A DNA stretch of 64,000 nucleotides from Vibrio celticus (GTDB lineage Bacteria > Pseudomonadota > Gammaproteobacteria > Enterobacterales > Vibrionaceae), in the NCBI RefSeq assembly GCF_024347335.1, contig NZ_AP025463.1, positions 2,356,001 through 2,420,000 on the forward strand, in the 5' to 3' direction. The position numbers and the translations under genes are program-made. The stretch's first letter is position 1, and each line of letters starts with the position of its first letter. Below the pieces are notes generated by a model. The model worked only from the letters and a program-made list of their open reading frames with translations, was not told the origin of the DNA and did no database searches. Shown piece after piece: positions 8,661 through 17,115 of the stretch.

Positions 8661-9662
8661 ATGAAATACCTGCGTTGTTTACCCCTGATTCTTCTCTCTT
8701 TCTCATCTTTAGCCTCTGAGCGTTCTACGCTGACTTTTGCTTTAGATAATGATGGTATTTTTGGTGTCGACCAAGACTATACCAACGGCTTATTTCTGGG
8801 TTACACATCATCAAGTATTACGCCATACAACTGGGCAAAACCACTGAGTCTTTCTTACTGGGGCGCAAGCTCTCTAGATAAGTGGGAAATCACCATTGGC
8901 CACAAGATGTATACGCCTTCTGACATTGAGTTAGAAACGCCATCGGCTAATGATCGCCCATACGCAGGTTACCTACACACTGAATTCAACTACATCAGCT
9001 TAAACCCACAGCAAGCCCAGCGTTTTAATATCACGTTTGGTACTACGGGCGAACGTGCACTTTCAGAAGACGCTCAGAAGCTGGTTCACTCGATCACTAA
9101 GTCGGATGAGCCGATGGGTTGGGAATACCAAGTCGATGATGAGTGGGCGGGAAGCGTTGGTTACCTAAGCCATTTCAACCTAATGCGTAATCAAGCTCTT
9201 GCGAATACTGACTACGAAATCTCTAACGTTTCAGAAATCAACGTGGGTAACTTTAGAAGTGATATCTCGACTGGCTTCATGTTCCGTTGGGGTACGGACT
9301 TAGGCGGTAACTTTGGTGCAGCTAACATCACCACAGAAAACCCATTCAAACCGGGCATGATCGGCGCATCAAACGCTGGTTGGTTTACCTATGCAGGCCT
9401 TGAAGGTCGCTACCGATTCAACGACCTGACTATCGAAGGCGATCGCTCAGGTGTTGATGAGTACGCTAATAAAAACAACGAAGACCCTGCTATATACGAT
9501 GTGACTTTAGAGAACATTCAAGCGACTGCTGTGCTTGGTGTCGCTTGGTATAACCAATACGTTGGTGCCTCTTTCGCATTAACAGCAAAAACATCGGATT
9601 ACGAAGAAGCAAAAGAGTCAGTGTACACCACTGGCGGTATCACAATGTTTGCTTTCTTCTAG
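8661..9662 (+). CDS. Outer-membrane lipid A deacylase, LpxR family (DUF2219)
   Basis: Outer-membrane beta-barrel that would remove the 3'-acyloxyacyl chain from lipid A. The 333-residue product has a signal peptide of about 19 residues (ends SLASE). Then come the LpxR hallmarks: Asn30-Asp31 in ALDNDG, DQDYTNGLF around residues 37-45, NDRPYAGYLH around 97-106, and VHSITKSDEPMGW around 142-154, which carries the likely catalytic His143 and a following acidic residue. It ends in Phe (MFAFF), as barrels do. Length is near the family's usual 300-320. It sits alone between pflB and pflA with terminators on both sides, so it is probably transcribed independently. The family is clear; activity on this species' lipid A is untested. 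Confidence 0.88.
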   Translation: MKYLRCLPLILLSFSSLASERSTLTFALDNDGIFGVDQDYTNGLFLGYTSSSITPYNWAKPLSLSYWGASSLDKWEITIGHKMYTPSDIELETPSANDRPYAGYLHTEFNYISLNPQQAQRFNITFGTTGERALSEDAQKLVHSITKSDEPMGWEYQVDDEWAGSVGYLSHFNLMRNQALANTDYEISNVSEINVGNFRSDISTGFMFRWGTDLGGNFGAANITTENPFKPGMIGASNAGWFTYAGLEGRYRFNDLTIEGDRSGVDEYANKNNEDPAIYDVTLENIQATAVLGVAWYNQYVGASFALTAKTSDYEEAKESVYTTGGITMFAFF

Positions 9663-9702
9663 CCACCAGTAAGGGCTTTCGTCCTTTACTTTTCAAGTTT
9701 AA

Positions 9703-9742
9703 TAAAGGCAATCATCTTCACAGGTGGTTGCCTTTATTTTTA
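9703..9742 (+). terminator. Terminator after the LpxR-family gene
   Basis: Perfect 9-bp arms TAAAGGCAA / TTGCCTTTA with a 16-base loop, followed by a T-run. Confidence 0.75.
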
Positions 9743-9826
9743 AAGGTCTCGTTACCATTTGACCCTATTTTATGTACCGTTTTTGTAATAAAATAAACGG
9801 TATAAATTCCTCTACGAGAATAGCTC

Positions 9827-10567
9827 ATGTCTACAACTGGTCGCATTCACTCATTCGAATCTTGTGGTACTGTCGATGGCCCTGGTATCCGCTTTATTGT
9901 GTTTCTTCAAGGCTGCTTAATGCGTTGTATGTACTGTCATAACCGTGATACATGGGATCTTCATGACGGAAAGGAAGTAACGGTCGAAGAGATCATCAAC
10001 GAAGCAAAATCATACCGTCATTTCATGAAAGCGTCGGGCGGTGGTATCACCTGTTCTGGTGGTGAAGCGATGCTACAACCTGAGTTTGTTCGTGACTTTT
10101 TCCGCGCAGCTCAAGCTGAAGGTATCCACACTTGCCTTGATACTAATGGCTACATTCGTAAGCACACTGAAGTGGTTGATGAAGTACTAGAAGCCTCTGA
10201 TCTAGTGATGCTCGATCTTAAGCACATGCGAGATGAGATTCACCACGATTTCATTGGTGTATCAAACAGACGTACTCTTGATTTCGCACGCTACTTGCAC
10301 AAAATTGGTAAGAAAACCTGGATTCGTTATGTGATTGTCCCTGGCTACACGGACACGCCTGAAGATGCTCATCTGCTAGGTGAATTCATCAAAGACATGG
10401 ATAACATCGAGAAAGTAGAACTGCTTCCATACCATAAGCTTGGTGCACATAAGTGGGAAGCGCTTGGTTTTGATTACCCTCTTGAAGGTACAAACCCGCC
10501 AAGCAAAGAGAAAATGGACGAGATTGTTGCTGTTCTAAGCCAGTACCATTCAAACGTAAAATACTAA
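9827..10567 (+). CDS. pflA: Pyruvate formate-lyase activating enzyme (radical SAM)
   Basis: Installs the glycyl radical on PflB, using S-adenosylmethionine and a 4Fe-4S cluster. The 246-residue protein carries the radical-SAM motif C30-x3-C34-x2-C37 in QGCLMRCMYCHNRDTW, then the SAM-binding GGxE-type stretch SGGEAML near residues 79-85. The opening GRIHSFESCGTVDGPGIRF is that of PflA. Length matches the E. coli enzyme. It is downstream of pflB but separated by the LpxR-family gene and two terminators, so it likely has its own promoter in 9743-9826. The ribosome site is weak (GAGAATAG). Confidence 0.98.
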   Translation: MSTTGRIHSFESCGTVDGPGIRFIVFLQGCLMRCMYCHNRDTWDLHDGKEVTVEEIINEAKSYRHFMKASGGGITCSGGEAMLQPEFVRDFFRAAQAEGIHTCLDTNGYIRKHTEVVDEVLEASDLVMLDLKHMRDEIHHDFIGVSNRRTLDFARYLHKIGKKTWIRYVIVPGYTDTPEDAHLLGEFIKDMDNIEKVELLPYHKLGAHKWEALGFDYPLEGTNPPSKEKMDEIVAVLSQYHSNVKY

Positions 10568-10593
10568 TCTAGACTTACGTTCATAGTGTTTTC

Positions 10594-10626
10594 AAACGCC
10601 TCAATTTCGATTGGGGCGTTTTCTTT
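10594..10626 (+). terminator. pflA terminator
   Basis: AACGCCTCAAT and GATTGGGGCGTT arms (near-perfect) close to a three-base loop, then TTCTTTT. Confidence 0.85.
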
Positions 10627-10787
10627 TATGGTTATACCAATCCTTTCACTTTTCTTTACAACTTTTGTTTATCAATTCAAAAAATCATATTAAATCCGTG
10701 TTGAGATCATGTTTCCACTCGTAGGAATGCTGTTACTCTTACTGCAACAAAAAATACAACATTTAGTTTTTTAGTGAGGCTCCTCCC

Positions 10788-11288
10788 ATGGAAATGACCA
10801 ATGCTCAGCGTCTAATTCTATCAAATCAATACTACCTAATGTCTCAAATGGATCCTGAGAACTCCGCTAAATACCAACGTCTACAAACGATTGTAGAACG
10901 TGGTTACGAACTCCAAATGCGTGAGCTTAACAAAGAGTTTGGTTGTTTGACTGAAGCAGAATGTCGCGAAATTATCGACATCATGGAGATGTACCATGCA
11001 ATGCAAGAATCGAACAAAATGCTTGCAGAACAAGAACGTGCTGAAGTAGACCAACGTCGCCTGCAGTTCTTAGGTTTTGATATCGCTTCTGAAGCGCAGA
11101 TCGTACATTACGTGCGTTTCCTTGTTGATTCTGAAGGTCTTTACCCTCAATTCGACAAAGCAGATCACCACTTCAATAGCCAAATGCCAATGCTAGAGAA
11201 GTACCGTCGCATGTTAACAACATGGCGCAACTGCCCTCGCCAGTACCACCTATGTGCGACAGAGCTATCTCAAATCTTTAGTGCTTAA
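10788..11288 (+). CDS. yfbU: YfbU family protein (UPF0304)
   Basis: Cytoplasmic protein of uncertain role. The 166 residues align closely by eye with E. coli YfbU: MEMTNAQRLILSNQY at the start, LQTIVERGYELQMREL, EIIDIMEMYHAM and the end CPRQYHLCATELSQI. Overexpression of yfbU has been linked to cell death in E. coli, but its biochemical function is not established. GTGAGG lies eight bases before the ATG. It is monocistronic with a strong terminator, and follows pflA. The gene downstream in the ancestral order was probably the OmpV-like gene now at 13.95 kb. Confidence 0.93.
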   Translation: MEMTNAQRLILSNQYYLMSQMDPENSAKYQRLQTIVERGYELQMRELNKEFGCLTEAECREIIDIMEMYHAMQESNKMLAEQERAEVDQRRLQFLGFDIASEAQIVHYVRFLVDSEGLYPQFDKADHHFNSQMPMLEKYRRMLTTWRNCPRQYHLCATELSQIFSA

Positions 11289-11328
11289 TGCATGAAAAGA
11301 TAAGCCTTAGCTTGGCTTAAAAAATTTC

Positions 11329-11361
11329 AAAAAGGGTTACTCATCACGAGTAACCCTTTTT
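11329..11361 (+). terminator. yfbU terminator (copy A of a duplicated terminator)
   Basis: AAAAAGGGTTACTC and its exact complement flank the loop ATCAC, ending in a T-run. A 31-base core is repeated at 13902-13932 with one base difference. Confidence 0.9.
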
Positions 11362-11687
11362 AATGTCTGAATATAAAGAAAGAAAACAAGCAACTAGAAA
11401 CACAAATGATTCCATCAGTTAATCGAGTATTTGACGCCGCATGTAGAGAGTCCACTTTGAGAAGTGGGCTTGTTTGTACCTAAGGGCACGTCATTATGTT
11501 ATCTACGCCTAGAGCTAGTGAGTGATCACCAACAAAAAACGGGAATAATGAAACGATATGGATATGAAGTGGGCTTTACGTACAGAAAATTGAAATAAAA
11601 CATGACGATAAGATATTAAACATTGAACCGTTTCCCATTAATTTCTCTGATATCGTCCATTGACCAACAAACGTAAATCAAGGATCT
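11362..11687. other. Intergenic spacer left of the insertion sequence
   Basis: 326 bp without a credible gene. The only structure seen is a small hairpin CCACTT-TGAG-AAGTGG (11452-11467). It lies inside the accessory interval bounded by the two terminator copies. Confidence 0.5.
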
Positions 11688-11697
11688 ATAACCCATT
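11688..11697. repeat. Left target-site duplication of the IS element
   Basis: ATAACCCATT here is repeated exactly at 13089-13098, immediately outside the opposite inverted repeat. A 10-bp duplication fits the IS4 family (about 9-13 bp). Confidence 0.85.
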
Positions 11698-13088
11698 CAT
11701 AGACAGGATCTTAAGCTCTAAGCTATTTATTTAGATAGAAAAAAGGCTTCATTTATGATCAGATAATCGTCGCCAAACAAACCACCCATATCAACCGTGA
11801 AGCCGATGACGATTATCTCCCTACAAAAGCAGTTTAAGCAATTCTTTAATGCTGATAGCCTTCAAAAAATGGCGAAAAGTACAGGACTTATGAAGCGATG
11901 TCGGGCTATCTTACCCGACCAGCTAGTAGTAAGCCTAGTGGCCGCTTTGAGCAAAGGAAACTGCTCATCTATTGCCGATTTACTAAGGCAATTCAATGGG
12001 ATGTGCTTAAGCGCTAAAGATACTGTGGCTTATAAGCCCTACCATAACCAGTTAAGAAAGAAGAATTTCCGATATTCATGCGCCAATTGGCCATGCGAGC
12101 GATAGCTCAGTTTGCTCGCCAGCAGAGTGCCAACCTACCAGATAAACTCGCCACCTTTGATGATGTGCTGCTTCAAGATGGTAGCTCTTTCCACATTCAT
12201 CGTGACCTTTCGAACGTTTACCCGAGCCGATTTAAACGCAATCCAGCCGCAGTTGAATGCCATATGACAATGTCTTTAAAAAAGCTTTTCTCCAGTCGCA
12301 ATGAGCATCAGCGCTGATACAGCATCAGAAAGAGACTTTTTGCCCGCCCCCCAAAACAATGAGTAACAAATTGTTGTTGGCTGACGCAGGGTACCCTGAC
12401 TTCCAATTCTTTACTGAGCTTGAACTGTATGGTGGTTTCTATATTTTTCGAGGAGCAAAGTCCCTGAATCCTCATGTTATAGAAGCGAGAAACGGTCAGG
12501 GCCGGCATTTATCTAAACTAGAAGGAAAGAAGCTCAAAGACATCACTCGAGGTACTAATCGCTCACAGGTACTCGACCTTAAAGTTCGTAGTGGTAAGCA
12601 AGAATTTAGAGTGGTAAGACGTTGGTTTGCAGAAGAAAAGCGATTCTGTATTTGGTTAACTAACTTGCCTTCAGGTACCTATACTGCTGATGACATAATG
12701 GCGATCTACCGCTGTCGATGGCAGGTGGAGTTGCTTTTTAAAGAATTAAAATCTCACACAAACTGGCAACGATTTGTCACCGCACAAAAGGCCATCGTTG
12801 ATGGGCTTATCTGGGCCAGTTTACTCTCGCTGATCATCAGGCGCAGTACTGCGCTTCAGATAATGCCATCGGTCTCGCTGTTTAAGGCGGCAAAAAATGT
12901 GGATGTGTGGCTGTTGCCCATATTTGAATGTATCAGCCACAAGGCATGGTCAGAAATAGGTAATAAACTGGAATGGGCCTCTAGCTATATATTTAAGAAC
13001 GCACAAAAGTCCGCCCAGAGGAAGTCAAAGAAAAACATCACGTTAGACGGGATTTATGCTGGTCTTAATGCTTAAGGTTCAGTCTATG
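11698..13088 (+). mobile_element. IS4-family insertion sequence, 1391 bp, transposase inactivated
   Basis: A complete insertion sequence by its ends. The left inverted repeat (11698-11716, CATAGACAGGATCTTAAGC) matches the right one (13070-13088, reverse complement CATAGACTGAACCTTAAGC) at 16 of 19 positions. A 10-bp direct repeat ATAACCCATT flanks it exactly. One transposase reading region fills the element but is frameshifted. Family assignment rests on the transposase motif Y-x2-R-x3-E-x6-K. I cannot name the specific IS. Confidence 0.9.
11797..13075 (+). pseudogene. IS4-family DDE transposase, frameshifted
   Basis: Transposase remnant spread over three frames: 11797 to about 12065, about 12066 to 12280, and 12359 to 13075, with a short bridging stretch in another frame between 12284 and 12350. 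The catalytic triad survives in pieces: Asp in LLQDGSSF (12177-12179), Asp in LLADAGYPD (12383-12385) and Glu in YRCRWQVELLFKELKS (12728-12730), the last fitting the IS4 signature. Shifts fall near 12065, in a run of six A (12278-12283) and in a run of six C (12347-12352). Three shifts argue for decay rather than programmed recoding, although homopolymer sequencing errors could explain two. The element should be immobile without a helper. Confidence 0.88.
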
Positions 13089-13098
13089 ATAACCCATT
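13089..13098. repeat. Right target-site duplication of the IS element
   Basis: Exact second copy of ATAACCCATT (first copy 11688-11697), directly after the right inverted repeat. Confidence 0.85.
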
Positions 13099-13236
13099 AG
13101 ATCATTCATCTTTATTAATTTTACTTTGGAGCTTTTAATACAAATTAAAAATCGCCACATCCATTTTGAACGGTGTTTTTTATTTGAAAGAAATCGCTAG
13201 AATGCTCACCGAAATTTATTAACCAGAGCGATAAAA

Positions 13237-13806
13237 ATGAGAAAATTCATCCTTGCATCACTAGCTATTCTGTCGACTTCATCTTTCGCAGCTAACGACA
13301 TGTACGTACTTGGGGGCGTTGGCATTAACCGAGATGACGGAGGTCTACAATTCACTGCTGGCTCACAAATTCTTGATACCCATTTTCATATTGAATCAAC
13401 AATGAATTACATAGATTCCGACAGCAAAATGGTTACATCGGATGTACACGGTGACCTAACTAAGTACAAAGACAATTTCAAACACTTCAAAATGTCTTTA
13501 GCTCCAATGTATAAATATAGCTTCGATGAGTCTTTTGCTATCTACGGAAAAGTTGGTCTTGCTTACTCAAACGTAAATGTTAAATCAACAATTACTAACA
13601 AAGATTGGTCAGTGAATAATAAACATTCAAATAGCGAATGGGGCGCAACTTACGGCATCGGTGCTGAGTTTAAGTCTATACAACCAATGTTTGGTAACTC
13701 GAAGTTTATGGCTCGTGTTGGTTTCGATTTCTACGACTTCAACTCCGGTAGCATAAGCCTAATCAATGAGGAGACTTTTGGCCTACAAGCCGGTTTCACT
13801 TTCTAA
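13237..13806 (+). CDS. Small outer-membrane beta-barrel protein, accessory
   Basis: I recognise a porin-like/OmpX-type small barrel but no named gene. The 189-residue product has a signal peptide MRKFILASLAILSTSSFA with cleavage after residue 18. Alternating hydrophobic strands follow, and the C-terminal strand ends GLQAGFTF with the terminal Phe needed for barrel assembly. It is AT-richer than neighbouring core genes. It lies between the IS element and the second copy of the yfbU terminator, so it probably arrived as part of an insert into the yfbU-OmpV intergenic space. CAGAGCG lies seven bases before the ATG, a weak ribosome site. Function unknown. Confidence 0.8.
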   Translation: MRKFILASLAILSTSSFAANDMYVLGGVGINRDDGGLQFTAGSQILDTHFHIESTMNYIDSDSKMVTSDVHGDLTKYKDNFKHFKMSLAPMYKYSFDESFAIYGKVGLAYSNVNVKSTITNKDWSVNNKHSNSEWGATYGIGAEFKSIQPMFGNSKFMARVGFDFYDFNSGSISLINEETFGLQAGFTF

Positions 13807-13901
13807 GGTATTAAGTAGAAAAGTTTTACAGTCGTTGAACAGATCATCGTAATTACGATTTTTGGTGTCTTGACGTTAACCGCTCTGTACTTCGCATAAA
13901 T

Positions 13902-13932
13902 AAAAGGGCTACTCATCACGAGTAACCCTTTT
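13902..13932. terminator. Convergent terminator (copy B of the duplicated terminator)
   Basis: AAAAGGG(C)TACTC and GAGTAACCCTTTT arms around ATCAC, 30 of 31 bases identical to 11330-11360. It serves the barrel gene on the plus strand and the OmpV-like gene on the minus strand. Confidence 0.88.
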
Positions 13933-13950
13933 ATGTTTTCTTCTTTTTAA

Positions 13951-14706
13951 CTAGAAAACGTAAGCAACACCGACGTTTGCCGCCATATTAATGCCGCTTT
14001 CTAAGATTGGACTGTTCTCGATATCGCCCTCTAGGTTGGTGTAACGAACGCCACCAGTTACTCGAACATTCGGCGTTACATGTAAGTAACCACCTAAACC
14101 AATAAAGTATTGGCCATCCCAGTCAGCATCGAATTCGTTTAGATTCGTTCTTGCAGCTTCCGCTGAACTCACACCGTACAAGTGGTTATTCAAGCGTTCA
14201 CTGTTGTAAGCGTAACCAATCGAAGGCGTAAGCGCCCAGCCATTGCGGCGAATAGGTAGGCGCCAAGCCGCTTCAGCGTAAATACCGTTATGCCTAAAAC
14301 CTAAGTCGGAGCCCGCTGTTGCTTCAAACATACCCACCAGCGTAATCACTTGATAGCTAACGCCACCTAATACCGAAGCTTTACGTTCATCTAGTTTTTG
14401 AATGTCCACATTGTCTGAGTCACCTGGCTTTAATGTTCTTGGATCATAAACCGCTCGAAACACAATATTCTGAGGTGAGCCGGCTGGTAACAAACGATAG
14501 CCTGCGCTAAATCCACGCATGAAAAAGTGTTCGCCTTCGTAACCAATCATAGGAATGACTGCGCGATTTGACGGCGTGTCTTTGTACACCGCAGGAGAAT
14601 AAGAAGCAGCCACACCCAATGACCATTGTGATATTTTTGCGTGCGTAGCGGTCGCCATGAACATTGTTGTTCCAACAATGGCGATTTTTAACCAAAGACT
14701 CTTCAC
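13951..14706 (-). CDS. MipA/OmpV family outer-membrane protein
   Basis: Outer-membrane beta-barrel scaffold/porin-like protein of the MipA/OmpV family. The 251-residue product has a signal peptide ending ATATHA (about residue 23). Features typical of OmpV follow: SLGVAASYSPAVYKDTPS, MIGYEGEHFFMRGFSAGYRL, the late WDGQYFIGLGG and the C-terminal NVGVAYVF. MipA in E. coli bridges MltA and PBP1B; vibrio OmpV has been described as an immunogenic porin. Which role applies here is unknown. It converges with the accessory barrel gene on a shared terminator. Weak ribosome site. Confidence 0.85.
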   Translation of the reverse strand: MKSLWLKIAIVGTTMFMATATHAKISQWSLGVAASYSPAVYKDTPSNRAVIPMIGYEGEHFFMRGFSAGYRLLPAGSPQNIVFRAVYDPRTLKPGDSDNVDIQKLDERKASVLGGVSYQVITLVGMFEATAGSDLGFRHNGIYAEAAWRLPIRRNGWALTPSIGYAYNSERLNNHLYGVSSAEAARTNLNEFDADWDGQYFIGLGGYLHVTPNVRVTGGVRYTNLEGDIENSPILESGINMAANVGVAYVF

Positions 14707-15060
14707 TGTTTCTACCTATTTTTTAAGCGATTTCTGATAACGCCGCGCATTATATGGCACTTCGTTCCAAATAATCAATAGAGCTCAGTTATACATTTAA
14801 TACACATAAATCCAGTGTGCGAATTATTAAGCGACCTAAAATCACAAAACAAACGGCTAGATCTGCTCGAATGTAAAATAATTTGATTCTACACGCCTCA
14901 AGTTGCCTATTGCGCTCGCTACGTTTTTCACACGCAAAATTGTAAATAAATACATAATTGTTAAGCAAAATTGTGGAAGCGGGTCTAACCTTAAAATGTA
15001 GGGAGAGCCTATTTTTCAATCGCTCGTCAGTTTTAACTGGTTAACAAGGGGAATGTGACT
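14707..15060. other. Divergent promoter region ompV-like / yeaG
   Basis: 354 bp without a gene. AT-rich near yeaG. A 10-bp direct repeat GCAAAATTGT occurs at 14934-14943 and 14965-14974 (31 bp apart, three helical turns). AAGGGG at 15046-15051 is the yeaG ribosome site. Confidence 0.55.
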
Positions 15061-16995
15061 ATGAGTATTTTTGACCACTATCAATCACGTTATGAAGCAG
15101 CCAAGGAAGAAGAGCTGACATTGCAAGAGTTCTTAGCGCTGTGTAAAGACGATAAAAGTGCTTACGCGAATGCTGCCGAGCGCTTACTACTAGCCATTGG
15201 CGAACCGGAGGTCATTGACACTGCTCAAGACCCTCAACTAAGTCGTATTTTCTCTAACCGTGTCATCTCACGCTACAGCGAATTTAAAGATTTCTACGGT
15301 ATGGAAGATGCGATTGAACAGATTGTTTCTTACTTAAAACATGCTGCGCAAGGTTTAGAAGAACGTAAACAAATCCTTTACTTACTTGGCCCTGTGGGCG
15401 GTGGTAAATCATCTCTTGCTGAAAAACTCAAAGCCCTGATGCAGAAATTACCAATCTATGTATTGTCTGCTGACGGCGAACGAAGCCCAGTAAACGATCA
15501 CCCATTTTGTCTATTCGATGTAAACGAAGACGGCGACTTATTGAAGAACGAATACGGTATTGAGAAACGCTATCTTCGCTCAATTATGTCTCCGTGGGCA
15601 GCGAAACGACTGCACGATTTTGGCGGTGATATTTCCAAATTCAAAGTCATCAAACTGCGCCCTTCTATCCTCGATCAAGTTGCGATCGCGAAAACAGAGC
15701 CTGGTGATGAAAACAACCAAGATATCTCATCTCTTGTTGGTAAAGTAGATATTCGTAAACTTGAGCACTTCTCTCAAGATGATCCTGATGCCTACAGCTA
15801 CTCTGGTGCGCTATGTAAAGCTAACCAAGGTGTTATGGAATTCGTGGAGATGTTTAAAGCGCCAATCAAGGTATTACACCCACTACTAACGGCCACACAA
15901 GAAGGTAACTTCAACGGTACCGAAGGGCTTTCTGCACTGCCATTTGACGGCATGATTCTGGCTCACTCGAACGAATCCGAGTGGCAGACCTTCCGTAACA
16001 ACAAAAACAACGAAGCCTTCCTCGACCGTGTGTACATTGTAAAAGTCCCTTACTGTCTACGCGTCTCTGAAGAAGTTAAGATCTACCAAAAACTGCTTGA
16101 GCACAGTGAGCTATCCAAAGCCCCTTGTTCGCCAAGCACACTCGATCTGCTATCGCAATTCAGTATCTTATCTAGACTGAAAGAGCCTGAGAACTCGTCT
16201 CTGTTCTCAAAAATGCGGGTTTACGATGGTGAGACTCTAAAAGACACCGATCCAAAAGCGAAGAGCTACCAAGAGTACCGAGATTATGCTGGTGTTGACG
16301 AAGGAATGTCTGGGCTATCAACGCGTTTCGCCTTTAAGATTCTGTCTCGAGTATTCAACTTCGACCAAGCCGAAGTGGCCGCAAACCCAGTGCATCTTTT
16401 CTACGTGATTGAGCAGCAAATCGAACGAGAGCAATTCCCTCAAGAGACCGCTGAGAAGTACCTAGAGTTCTTGAAAGGATACCTAGTGCCACGCTACGTA
16501 GAGTTCATTGGTAAAGAAATTCAGACCGCTTACCTAGAGTCTTACTCTGAGTACGGACAGAATATCTTCGACCGTTACGTAACCTATGCTGATTTCTGGA
16601 TTCAAGACCAAGAGTACCGCGATCCAGAAACAGGCCAGCTATTTGACCGTGCTTCTCTAAATGGTGAACTCGAGAAAATCGAAAAAACAGCAGGTATCAG
16701 TAACCCTAAAGACTTCCGAAATGAGATTGTGAACTTTGTGCTTCGTGCCAAAGCAAACAATAACGGTCAAAACCCAGTTTGGACAAGCTACGAGAAACTG
16801 CGCACTGTGATTGAGAAGAAAATGTTCTCTAACACAGAAGAGCTGCTTCCTGTTATTTCGTTCAATGCTAAGACCTCAACGGATGATCAGAAAAAACACG
16901 ACGACTTCGTTGCTCGTATGATGGAAAAAGGCTACACCGAGAAACAAGTTAGACTGCTATCTGAGTGGTATCTAAGAGTTCGTAAATCCTCATAA
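15061..16995 (+). CDS. yeaG: PrkA-type serine protein kinase YeaG
   Basis: Stress-related serine/threonine kinase with an AAA-type N-terminal domain and a C-terminal kinase-like domain. The 644-residue protein shows Walker A GPVGGGKSS at residues 110-118, preceded by the conserved block YGMEDAIEQIVSYLKHAAQGLEE. The ATG at 15061 is chosen over a GTG six bases earlier: AAGGGG is nine bases from the ATG but only three from the GTG, and MSIFDHYQSRYEAAK matches E. coli YeaG, also 644 long. It is followed by yeaH and a spoVR homologue. This is the prkA-yhbH-spoVR arrangement known from sporulators and proteobacteria. In E. coli yeaG-yeaH responds to nitrogen starvation and stationary phase. Confidence 0.96.
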   Translation: MSIFDHYQSRYEAAKEEELTLQEFLALCKDDKSAYANAAERLLLAIGEPEVIDTAQDPQLSRIFSNRVISRYSEFKDFYGMEDAIEQIVSYLKHAAQGLEERKQILYLLGPVGGGKSSLAEKLKALMQKLPIYVLSADGERSPVNDHPFCLFDVNEDGDLLKNEYGIEKRYLRSIMSPWAAKRLHDFGGDISKFKVIKLRPSILDQVAIAKTEPGDENNQDISSLVGKVDIRKLEHFSQDDPDAYSYSGALCKANQGVMEFVEMFKAPIKVLHPLLTATQEGNFNGTEGLSALPFDGMILAHSNESEWQTFRNNKNNEAFLDRVYIVKVPYCLRVSEEVKIYQKLLEHSELSKAPCSPSTLDLLSQFSILSRLKEPENSSLFSKMRVYDGETLKDTDPKAKSYQEYRDYAGVDEGMSGLSTRFAFKILSRVFNFDQAEVAANPVHLFYVIEQQIEREQFPQETAEKYLEFLKGYLVPRYVEFIGKEIQTAYLESYSEYGQNIFDRYVTYADFWIQDQEYRDPETGQLFDRASLNGELEKIEKTAGISNPKDFRNEIVNFVLRAKANNNGQNPVWTSYEKLRTVIEKKMFSNTEELLPVISFNAKTSTDDQKKHDDFVARMMEKGYTEKQVRLLSEWYLRVRKSS

Positions 16996-17115
16996 ACCAA
17001 ACTGTATTGAGCTGCTCACGTGAGCAGCTCGTACAAACCAATAACTCTTATATCCTAATAACTCTTATACACTAATAAAAAGTAGGATCGTGACATCAGC
17101 TGAGAGGGAGTTCTT

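Noticed and set aside
12278..12283. Programmed -1 frameshift at the A6 run of the IS transposase
   Set aside because: The frame must change three times, and the A6 shift goes in a direction and context that does not restore the full protein, so decay or sequencing error is simpler.
14753..14770. TGGCAC block resembling a sigma-54 promoter
   Set aside because: The required GC of the -12 element is absent at the correct spacing (TTCCA in place of TTGCW).
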